Below, in pieces: positions 25,799-33,030 of a stretch of DNA of 64,000 nt. The stretch's first letter is position 1, and each line of letters opens with the position of its first letter. Origin of the DNA: JAFGVL01 sp963662245 (GTDB taxonomy: Bacteria > Bacteroidota > Bacteroidia > Bacteroidales > Paludibacteraceae); assembly GCA_963662245.2 (NCBI GenBank), contig CAXXVQ010000008.1, positions 529,235 through 593,234 of the forward strand. The letters run 5' to 3'. Under the pieces are notes generated by a model, which did no database searches, had not been told where the DNA came from, and worked only from the letters and a program-made list of their open reading frames with translations. A program made the translations under genes and the position numbers.

Positions 25799-27446
25799 TT
25801 AAGCCATTAATAACTCAACATCTTCTTCAACAGTTCCAATTCCTGCAATACCAAAGTTTTCTACAAGAACTTTAGCTACATTAGGTGAAAGGAATGCCGG
25901 AAGCGTTGGTCCAAGGTGAATGTTTTTCACACCTAAGTATAGCAAAGCAAGTAATACGATAACGGCTTTTTGTTCATACCATGCGATGTTATATGCAATT
26001 GGTAGTTCGTTGATGTCTTCCAGTTCAAATACCTCTTTTAGTTTCAATGCAATAAGGGCAAGAGAGTAACTGTCGTTACATTGTCCGGCGTCAAGAACGC
26101 GAGGGATGCCTCCTATGTCGCCAAGAGGTAATTTGTTGTAACGATATTTTGCACAACCAGCAGTAAGGATAACTGAGTCTTTAGGGAGAGCAGTAGCGAA
26201 GTCGCTATAATAGTCGCGGCTATTCATGCGTCCGTCACAACCTGCCATTACCACAAATTTTTTGATTGCACCACCTTTCACAGCATCTACAACTTTATCA
26301 GCTAAAGCAAAAACTTGTTCGTGAGCAAAACCACCAACGATAGTTCCTGTTTCAATCTCGATAGGAGCTTGACAAGTTTTAGCTAATTCGATGATTTCAG
26401 AGAAATCTTTTGCTTTTCCATCTTCACGAGCAGCGATATGTTTGCAGCCTGGGAATCCTGCTGATCCGGTTGTGTACACACGATCTTTGTAGCTGTCTTT
26501 ATCAGATGGTGGAACAATGCAGTTAGTTGTAAACAAGATAGGGCCATTAAAGCTCTCAAACTCCTCTTTTTGTTTCCACCATGCGTTACCATAGTTTCCA
26601 ACAAAGTGTTTGTATTCTTTGAAAGCAGGATAGTAGTGAGCAGGAAGCATTTCACTGTGTGTATAAACATCCACTCCTGTGCCTTCTGTTTGAGCAAGCA
26701 GTTCTTCAATGTCTTTTAGGTCATGTCCACTGATAAGGATACCCGGATTTTTGCCTACACCGATATTTACCGAAGTGATTTCAGGATTACCATAACGAGT
26801 TTGTATTTGCTTTGTCAAGTAATGACATTGCGCTTACACCAAATTTGCCTGTTTCAAGAGTAAGTGCAACAAGTTCGTCGACACTAATATCTGTACGAGT
26901 TAATTCAGCTAGGGCGTGTTGGATAAATTCGTTCACTTCATCATCATTGAATCCAAGATTTAAAGCATGATCTGCATAAGCAGCCATTCCTTTTAGGCCA
27001 TAAGCTACAAGTTCTTTTAGTGAACGAATGTCTTCATTCTTTTCAGTAAGGATGCTTACTAATTTTGCTGCTATTTTATATCTTTCAGGTTTTCCTGCCC
27101 ATTTAACTTCTTCTGTTTGGCGAATAGATAGATTCATCGATGCAGCTTTTACTAATAAGGCATCTTTAATTGCCACACCTTTAGTGATTCGCGCCTCAAT
27201 ACTTTCCACATCAAAATTGGCATTGGTGATGGTGCAGAATAGTGCATCTAAGATGAAATGATCTACTGCCGGGTCAACAACACCATTTTTTCTCAACTCT
27301 GTGCTAGGTACAGCTATACCTTTTACTACATATATGAGTAAATCCATCGCATTTGCAGTTTCCGGGTCTTTTCCACATACTCCTTTAATAGTACAGCCTG
27401 TTCCTTTTGCAGCTTCCTGACATTGATAACAAAACATATTTTCCAT
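25799..27446 (-). CDS. hcp: hydroxylamine reductase (hybrid cluster protein), apparent one-base frameshift
   Basis: The two frames join to a 550-residue-class Hcp, an iron-sulfur protein of nitrosative-stress defence and nitric oxide/hydroxylamine reduction. The N-terminal cluster ligands are MFCYQCQEAAKGTGCTIKG with a further Cys at VCGK (C-x2-C-x8-C-x5-C); hybrid-cluster ligands appear in FTTNCIVPP, SAGFPGCKHI and LTAGCAKYRYNK. The break is at 26800-26802: ACAAAC for an expected ACAAC; deleting one A restores LLDKANTTRYGNPEIT. A divergent Crp/Fnr-family regulator and an operator-like palindrome lie upstream. Confidence 0.88.
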
Positions 27447-27487
27447 AACGCTTTTAATTTTATTGGGTTAATGATTAATCTCTGTGA

Positions 27488-27533
27488 CAAAAGTATGCTA
27501 TCTTGTAAGGGTGAAACGGTATCATATGTTACC
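27488..27533 (-). promoter_or_regulatory. hcp promoter with operator-like palindrome
   Basis: Read leftward, a near-perfect 16-bp palindrome GGTAACATATGATACC (27518-27533) is followed by a -7 box TACTTTTG (27488-27495). No good -33 TTG is present. The palindrome centre lies about 43 bp before the predicted start of transcription, the usual position of a Crp/Fnr activator that replaces a weak -33 element. Confidence 0.55.
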
Positions 27534-27671
27534 AAATTGAAAAATAATTTTTTCACCACTAAGGACACAGAGATATAACAAGGAGAAACTTACTCTGTGT
27601 GTTTTCTCGTTTTGCTATAAGTTTCTCGGTAGTTTAATAATTTGAAATTTTGAATCTGAAATTAAGAAGGA

Positions 27672-28325
27672 ATGGAAATAAAATATAAAATATTACTGCG
27701 CTGTCCTCTATTTACAGGACTTAATGAAGAAGACTTGGATACAATCATGGAGTCAGTAGAATATAAAGAACAAACTTTTCCTAAGGATGAAATCATGGCA
27801 AATCAAAATGAGATATGTAATAGGCTTATTATTTTGTTGAGAGGGAGTGTGCGTGCGCAGATGATTGATGATGCTGGAAAGGTTATGAAAGTGGAAGACT
27901 TAAAGGCTCCGAGTCCGTTAGCTCCTTTATATTTGTTTGGTGAGCGAAATCGTTTCCCAGTGGAAGTATTGACCAATGAACCTACGGAGGCTATTGTTTT
28001 TTCAAAGGAAACAGTGCTGTCCTTGTTTCAACAAAATAGGAAGTTTTTGATTAATTATTTGAATTTAAATGCGATGTATGCAACTCGCTTGAGTGATAAA
28101 CTTTACTTTTTATCCTTTAAAACTATTCGCCAAAAAATTGCTAACTACCTTTTAAAGTTGCCGGCTAAAGATGGAGTGGTTACTCTGGATCGTTCTCAAA
28201 ATAGTTTGGCTGAGTATTTTGGTGTCACTCGCCCTTCTCTTTCTCGTGAGTTGGCAAATATGCAAGCTGAAGGTTTGATCGAAATGGATCGAAGATTTGT
28301 GCGAATTTTACACTTGAAGTCTTAA
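27672..28325 (+). CDS. Crp/Fnr-family transcriptional regulator
   Basis: A 217-residue regulator: cyclic-nucleotide-binding-type beta roll (about residues 1-120), long dimerisation helix, and a Crp-type helix-turn-helix (about 150-205) with SLAEYFGVTRPSLSREL as recognition helix. No Cys cluster of the FNR type is present, so an iron-sulfur sensor is unlikely; members of this group beside hcp sense nitrosative stress. Divergent orientation to hcp with a palindrome between them suggests it controls hcp and perhaps itself. That link is inferred. Confidence 0.88.
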   Translation: MEIKYKILLRCPLFTGLNEEDLDTIMESVEYKEQTFPKDEIMANQNEICNRLIILLRGSVRAQMIDDAGKVMKVEDLKAPSPLAPLYLFGERNRFPVEVLTNEPTEAIVFSKETVLSLFQQNRKFLINYLNLNAMYATRLSDKLYFLSFKTIRQKIANYLLKLPAKDGVVTLDRSQNSLAEYFGVTRPSLSRELANMQAEGLIEMDRRFVRILHLKS

Positions 28326-28401
28326 TTTTAACATTAGGTATTGCAATACTTAATAAGCCTTTCGCAAAATAAAAGATTATTAAAAATAAGGCTATTTTAT
28401 G

Positions 28402-28430
28402 TTGTAAAACATATTTTCACTGTAATTTTG
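28402..28430 (+). promoter_or_regulatory. promoter of the T9SS-tail protein gene
   Basis: TTG (28402-28404), 18-bp spacer, TAATTTTG (28423-28430), 28 bp before the ATG. Confidence 0.6.
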
Positions 28431-28458
28431 TAGTGTAAATCTATAAAACATAAGTGAA

Positions 28459-28764
28459 ATGAGTAAGGCAGTCAACCAAATGACCTTACTAATACTATTG
28501 ATCACAACACTAAGTTTAACAAATGCCGAAGCAAAAGAATTAACTTTTCAAGTAAGTCCAAATCCTGCTGGTGAGAAGTTCCACTTATCAGGACTAGTAG
28601 GGGATGCCCGAGTGGTAATTTATGACATGCAAGGAAAGATTATGTTTGACAGGCATATTAACGGAAATGAAAAAATTTATCTTTCCAATTTTAAAGAAGG
28701 ACTCTATTTCTTAGAAGTTTCTACCAATGATGGTAGAATGGCAACGAAGCTCTTGAAAAAATAG
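28459..28764 (+). CDS. stand-alone T9SS type A sorting-domain protein
   Basis: A 101-residue protein made only of a signal peptide (cleavage near residues 24-26, TNAEAKE) and a Por-secretion C-terminal domain: VSPNPAGEKFHLSG opening, VVIYDMQGKIM, LSNFKEGLYFLEV and the ending TKLLKK. This domain normally sits at the end of large cargo proteins and directs them through the type IX system, after which it is removed. Here no cargo is attached. Promoter and terminator flank it, so it is a genuine independent gene rather than a gene fragment. Confidence 0.82.
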   Translation: MSKAVNQMTLLILLITTLSLTNAEAKELTFQVSPNPAGEKFHLSGLVGDARVVIYDMQGKIMFDRHINGNEKIYLSNFKEGLYFLEVSTNDGRMATKLLKK

Positions 28765-28780
28765 ATAGTTTAAAAACAAA

Positions 28781-28815
28781 AAAACTCCGAACACAGTGAT
28801 GTGTCGGAGTTTTTT
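28781..28815. terminator. bidirectional terminator
   Basis: AAAACTCCG/CGGAGTTTT outer arms and ACAC/GTGT inner arms with one bulged A, loop AGTGAT, T7 on the right. It serves the tail-protein gene and the convergent esterase gene. Confidence 0.85.
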
Positions 28816-28823
28816 TATGCTTT

Positions 28824-29807
28824 TTATTTTAGTGTTTTGGTTAAGAAATTCATAATGTAATTTACCGTTTCATCTACATAGGGGTGAAAGTGCCAGAAGG
28901 TGTGCATTTTTACATCAAACTTATGTACCTCATAATAAATGCCCCATTCTTTATACAACCCAATAAGCTCATCTTGTCCTGCATGGAAGCGTGGGGAGCC
29001 ACTATTAAAAAACAGGATAGGCACAGATTTCTCATTTGCCCAATAAATAGGAGAGGCCTCTTTCCAGATTTCTGGTTTTTCCTCATAAGTACCACCTAGC
29101 CAGTTGATATCTGTAGCATTGGGTTTTCTGTCCTTGTTTAACGATAGCGGCGCAAGGAAATTAACCAGTCCGTCAATATCAATCACAGCTTTTACTGAAC
29201 TTGAATAACCCATATTGCCTTGGTCTCCTTCAAACTGTTTTATGCCATTAGTTAGTCCAACTAGGTTTGCTAAATGACCGCCAGATGAGCAGCCAAGAAT
29301 AGCAATTTTAGCTGTATCTATTTTGTATCTATCAGCATTGGCATGCGTCCAGCGGATGGCTGATTTGATATTGTAAACCGATGCTGGATACTTTGCTTCT
29401 AGGCCTAATTGGTATTCTACCGTGATAGTAGTGTAGCCTTTTGCAGCCAGTAGTTGTGCCATTGGTATAAGCATGTTTTTATTTCCTGATTGCCATCCGC
29501 CACCATGAATTAATACGATAGTAGGGTAGTGGCCAACAACTTCAGGTGAGAACACATCCAAGTGTAGTTCGCGTTTGCCGTAAGGAGTATTTTCCAATGT
29601 TGTATAAACTAAATCACGGTTAGCAACCACACCAACAGGAAGTGAATATTTTACCGGAACTATTTCTGGAAAATCTTTCTTGTATTTTTGATATTGCTTT
29701 TCGATGGTATAGCTTAGATCAACAGGATAAGCAAGGTTTTTACTTTGCGCAAATGCTGTAATCCCTGATGATAGTAATATTGTGATAAGGATATTTTTTA
29801 TTGACAT
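28824..29807 (-). CDS. secreted alpha/beta-hydrolase (acetyl-esterase/lipase type)
   Basis: A 327-residue exported esterase. Signal peptide ends at TAFAQ (about residue 21). The oxyanion motif VLIHGGGWQSGN, the nucleophile elbow ILGCSSGGHLANL and the catalytic His near HTFWHFHP are in order. The family removes acyl groups from sugars and other esters; a carbohydrate-esterase role would fit this phylum but the substrate is not shown. It is monocistronic, with a hairpin-rich region upstream. Confidence 0.88.
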   Translation of the reverse strand: MSIKNILITILLSSGITAFAQSKNLAYPVDLSYTIEKQYQKYKKDFPEIVPVKYSLPVGVVANRDLVYTTLENTPYGKRELHLDVFSPEVVGHYPTIVLIHGGGWQSGNKNMLIPMAQLLAAKGYTTITVEYQLGLEAKYPASVYNIKSAIRWTHANADRYKIDTAKIAILGCSSGGHLANLVGLTNGIKQFEGDQGNMGYSSSVKAVIDIDGLVNFLAPLSLNKDRKPNATDINWLGGTYEEKPEIWKEASPIYWANEKSVPILFFNSGSPRFHAGQDELIGLYKEWGIYYEVHKFDVKMHTFWHFHPYVDETVNYIMNFLTKTLK

Positions 29808-29860
29808 GATAAGTTTTTTGTGATTTTTACAAAGTTAGGAAAATATCTGTCTTTTGGCTT

Positions 29861-29940
29861 GAGACGAGATTAGTCTCGTCTCTACATCTATGGCGTTTGC
29901 CAAGGTGATGTCAATTGTTAGAGACGCACTGCCGTGCGTC
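29861..29940. repeat. two GAGACG-type palindromes upstream of the esterase
   Basis: GAGACGAGA-TTAG-TCTCGTCTC (29861-29882) and GACGCAC-TGCC-GTGCGTC (29923-29940). They belong to the same GAGACG palindrome family as those at 38.1-38.9 and 58.4 kb. The second one borders the 241-bp element that follows. Confidence 0.75.
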
Positions 29941-30181
29941 CAATGTCATTAAGTTAAGAAGTTGACGGGCTGCAAGCCCAATTTATTTTAGCCCAAGGCA
30001 AAGTGAAACGACGCCTTGGGTAAGTTATGTTATTGTGTTTTGCGCCCTGTAAGGGCAATTTAATGTATTTAAGCTGTCCTTACAGGACGCAAACATCAAT
30101 CCATTCATCAACCCAAGGCGTTGCCTTGGGCTAGATTAAATTAGCCTTTCAGGCTGAAATCACCTTAACTTAATAACATTG
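29941..30181. mobile_element. 241-bp MITE-like cruciform element with terminal inverted repeats
   Basis: The ends are CAATGTCATTAAGTTAAG and its inverse CTTAACTTAATAACATTG (17 of 18 match). A 10-bp direct repeat GCCGTGCGTC flanks it exactly (29931-29940 and 30182-30191). The interior is a chain of hairpins: GGGCT-gca-AGCCC, GCCCAAGGC with GCCTTGGGT, GCCCT-gta-AGGGC, GTCCT-tac-AGGAC, ACCCAAGGCGTTGCCTTGGG and AGCCT-ttc-AGGCT. Its left and right halves are also inverse to each other, so the whole element can fold as one cruciform. It has no coding capacity. A second copy is at 35633-35894. The rest of 29808-30333 holds no gene. Confidence 0.8.
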
Positions 30182-30333
30182 GCCGTGCGTCTCTATTTTG
30201 GGTAGAGAGTGTTTAGTCGTTGGGCGGTACTGCCTTAGTTTCTTTGAATATTTGCAAGGTTTAAATCTTGCTTTTAGCTTCAATACAGGTAGAGCCTACG
30301 CCGAACAGAGATTACTGTGGGGGTGGAGAAGAA

Positions 30334-31137
30334 CTAAAGTTTAACTTCTGAAATGTCAGAAATTACTTTTACTATTTTTGATAAATTACCTTTTTCGTCT
30401 AAAGTAGGGCTTAAACATATTAGTAGCCAAATATTTTGATTGTCAGATGTTTTAGCTTTTACCGTATAAGAGTATGGTTCGTTTTTTTCAATATTATTCT
30501 TAATTTCATTTTTCAGCTCATTATCATAACTTTTTAAAATATAATGGCCTCCATATTTCTTTAAATGTTCCTGTAGTGTAAATCCGGTAATCTTTGTATA
30601 ACCGTTATTCATCCATTCAATTACTCCATTATTATCATAGATTAAAATACCATTATTCATTTCTCTGGTAATAGTCTCAAATCCCTCTAAAGCTATTCTT
30701 CTTTCATCATGCTCCCTGTATATTTTTATTTTTTCTAATCTTTCTTTTTGAGTAAGATATGCCTTATCTATTATTGCAGGCAAGATATCTGGTAGTTCCT
30801 CTGATTTTGAGATAAAATCTAATGCTCCGCATTTCATAGCCTCTATAGCCCTTTCAACAATATTATCAGATGTTAGAAAAATAAAACCAAACTTACAGCC
30901 TAAATTTTTCAACTCAGACATTATTTTAAGACCATTCATATCAGGTAATTGATAACCTATAATAATTACTGTGTCTAAATATTCTTCCGGATTGTTTTTT
31001 AATTTTTCAAAGATTTCTCTTCCATTATACTCTCTTGAAACTTTATAGTTGTCTTTCTTTTCAAAGATCTCTTCGAGAAATTCAGCTTGTGTTTCATTCT
31101 CGATTATCAATAATATCTTAATAATGTCCTGATTCAT
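30334..31137 (-). CDS. receiver-PAS protein with a degenerate receiver
   Basis: A 267-residue protein: receiver fold (residues about 6-122) then a coiled linker and a PAS domain (about 150-265, ending VKVISDISEVKL). The receiver keeps the acidic pair (IIENE), the Thr of FLTS and the Lys of FISKSEE, but the phospho-acceptor position in VIIIGYQLPDMNG is Gly61 where Asp is expected. It should not be phosphorylated in the normal way and may act as a fixed-state or protein-interaction module. There is no DNA-binding output domain. It is the last gene of the four-gene signalling cluster, 19 bp after the PocR kinase. Confidence 0.82.
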   Translation of the reverse strand: MNQDIIKILLIIENETQAEFLEEIFEKKDNYKVSREYNGREIFEKLKNNPEEYLDTVIIIGYQLPDMNGLKIMSELKNLGCKFGFIFLTSDNIVERAIEAMKCGALDFISKSEELPDILPAIIDKAYLTQKERLEKIKIYREHDERRIALEGFETITREMNNGILIYDNNGVIEWMNNGYTKITGFTLQEHLKKYGGHYILKSYDNELKNEIKNNIEKNEPYSYTVKAKTSDNQNIWLLICLSPTLDEKGNLSKIVKVISDISEVKL

Positions 31138-31156
31138 AATATTATATTTTTATGTT

Positions 31157-32557
31157 TTATGTTTTTGGTAGTATAATTTTTACTGTTGTTCCTTTACCTT
31201 CTATTGATTCAAACTCAATCTTTCCTTTATGATCCTTAATTATATTGTAGGTTATTGATAGCCCTAAACCTGTTCCTTTTCCTGGGTCTTTGGTTGTAAA
31301 GAAAGGGTCGGTAATCTTTTTTATATTTTCACTAGGAATACCTGAGCCAGTGTCAGTGATTTTAATAATCACATTTGATTCTTCAGATTCTGTTTTGATT
31401 GAAATTGTTCCTTTTGACTCAATTGCCTGAATAGCGTTACCTAATATATTAATAAATACCTGATGCAAGTTTCCGACATTACCTTTGATTACTAAATCAG
31501 AAGCAAAATATTCTTTGTTAACTGAGATGTTATGTTTTATCTGATTGTATAACATCGTAAGTGAGTTATCAATTATCTGGTGTATATTACAATCTTCATC
31601 TAGCGAATCACTTTTTCTGCTAAACTGGTTTAAGCCCTTGACAATAGCCGTTGAACGGTCGACTCCTACCTTTAAAGCATTTATTAACATTCCTACTTGT
31701 TCATGGTTTTCAGCAAATGTGTTTTCGTCATAATACCGAAGAAGTCCCACATAAGCACCCATTATATAATTAAGTGGATTATTAATTTCATGTGCAACCC
31801 CAGCAGTCAATATACCCAAAGATGCCATCTTTTCAGATTGAAGCAATTGAGCTTGTGTTTCCTGTAAATGTTGAAGGGTCGTTTCTAGTTCTTGATTCTG
31901 ATCTTCAATAATTTTATTCTTTTCATATAGTTCTTCATTGGTTGCTTGTAGTTCTTTATTCGCAGTTTCAAGTTTTTCAGTTTTTTCTTTGACCAAAACT
32001 TCTAAGTGTTCTTGGTGTATTTTTAATTGCAAATTTTGAAATGCTTTATCAGAAAGTTCATTTGCAAAAATATATAATGAGTTTGCAATTTTTTTAAATT
32101 GCTCCAAGGGCATTCTTTTTACCTTTTGCAATTCATTCTTAAACTCATCCTCATCCGCACCTATTTCTTTTGCATAGTTTAATATTCTCTTTTCGTCTGA
32201 TTCCTTATTCAGAACCTGACCAATGAGCCAATTTGCAATATGTTTCCCATCCACAGAAATACTTGCGCCTCCGTCCCAAAGTTCACCGCTTAAACATTTC
32301 TGATAAATGGGACCTCCTTGATGTTGCCTGCCAATAACAGCATCGGAATTTAAACAATTTGCTAAACCTTTTTTTGTTTTGCGTATCAACAAGCATAAAT
32401 TACAAAAGTTACTTGGTTTAGTAATCGGAATTCCATCAGGTTTAGTTATTATAGAGGCAACTCCTGTTGCATCCGAAAAAGAATCCTGAAAACGCTGAAG
32501 TGTCTCAATGTCAATTAGGTCTGTAAATTCAATATTTGAGAATTTATCATTTAACAT
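31157..32557 (-). CDS. cytoplasmic sensor histidine kinase with PocR domain
   Basis: A 466-residue soluble kinase. Residues about 10-165 form a PocR ligand-binding domain (small organic ligands; Cys-containing CNLCLL and GLANCLNSD, and GELWDGGASISVDGKHIANW). A coiled coil (about 170-245) links to HisKA with the phospho-His in GVAHEINNPLN and to HATPase with ITDTGSGI (G1) and GKGTGLGLSI (G2). There is no membrane segment, so it senses an internal signal. The kinase core is nearly the same as that of the next kinase. It follows the receiver gene after about 110 bp. Confidence 0.9.
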   Translation of the reverse strand: MLNDKFSNIEFTDLIDIETLQRFQDSFSDATGVASIITKPDGIPITKPSNFCNLCLLIRKTKKGLANCLNSDAVIGRQHQGGPIYQKCLSGELWDGGASISVDGKHIANWLIGQVLNKESDEKRILNYAKEIGADEDEFKNELQKVKRMPLEQFKKIANSLYIFANELSDKAFQNLQLKIHQEHLEVLVKEKTEKLETANKELQATNEELYEKNKIIEDQNQELETTLQHLQETQAQLLQSEKMASLGILTAGVAHEINNPLNYIMGAYVGLLRYYDENTFAENHEQVGMLINALKVGVDRSTAIVKGLNQFSRKSDSLDEDCNIHQIIDNSLTMLYNQIKHNISVNKEYFASDLVIKGNVGNLHQVFINILGNAIQAIESKGTISIKTESEESNVIIKITDTGSGIPSENIKKITDPFFTTKDPGKGTGLGLSITYNIIKDHKGKIEFESIEGKGTTVKIILPKT

Positions 32558-32667
32558 ATTACAATTTATTAAAAAATTTAACTTTATGTGTTTCGTTTTT
32601 AATTGCTGCTAACTAGTTTGTATGTGTCAAAAGGTACGGAATACGCCTCGCTCGTGCACCCGCGGTG

Positions 32668-33030
32668 TTATTGCTCATTGATTGCTTTCTCAACCTCCTG
32701 CATATCAAATGGTTTTCTGAAATATTTTTGTATCAGACCTGAATTTAAAGCACTTTGAATTTCATCTGTTATTTCAAATCCTGTTAAAATGTAAAATTTC
32801 TTTTCAGGATATTTTTCTTTTGCTGCCTGAATAAATTCAATCCCATTCATTTCGGGCATTTTCATGTCACTGATTACGACTTTTGTATCAGGATGTTCAT
32901 CTAACAATTTTAAACCTTCAAAACCGCTATAACCAGTGTATACTTCAAAGTTGACAGAGAAATTAATATTAAACAACATTACATTAATTTCTTCGTCGTC
33001 AACATAAATAATTTTTATTTTTTCACTCAT
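32668..33030 (-). CDS. single-domain response regulator
   Basis: A 120-residue receiver with all key residues: acidic triad YVDDEE, phospho-acceptor Asp55 in VISDMKMPEMNG, Thr in ILTG and Lys in FRKPF. It has no output domain and therefore relays or modulates. Its ATG overlaps the stop of the upstream kinase (ATGA), so they are translationally coupled and probably cognate. Confidence 0.92.
   Translation of the reverse strand: MSEKIKIIYVDDEEINVMLFNINFSVNFEVYTGYSGFEGLKLLDEHPDTKVVISDMKMPEMNGIEFIQAAKEKYPEKKFYILTGFEITDEIQSALNSGLIQKYFRKPFDMQEVEKAINEQ

Noticed and set aside
26787..27446. Separate short hcp-like gene
   Set aside because: It is the N-terminal half of hcp; one base in a homopolymer joins it to the rest.
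27541..27660. ACACAGAG/CTCTGTGT pair upstream of the Crp/Fnr gene as a second operator
   Set aside because: The arms are about 20 bp apart without symmetry around a promoter; it resembles a common intergenic repeat more than an operator.
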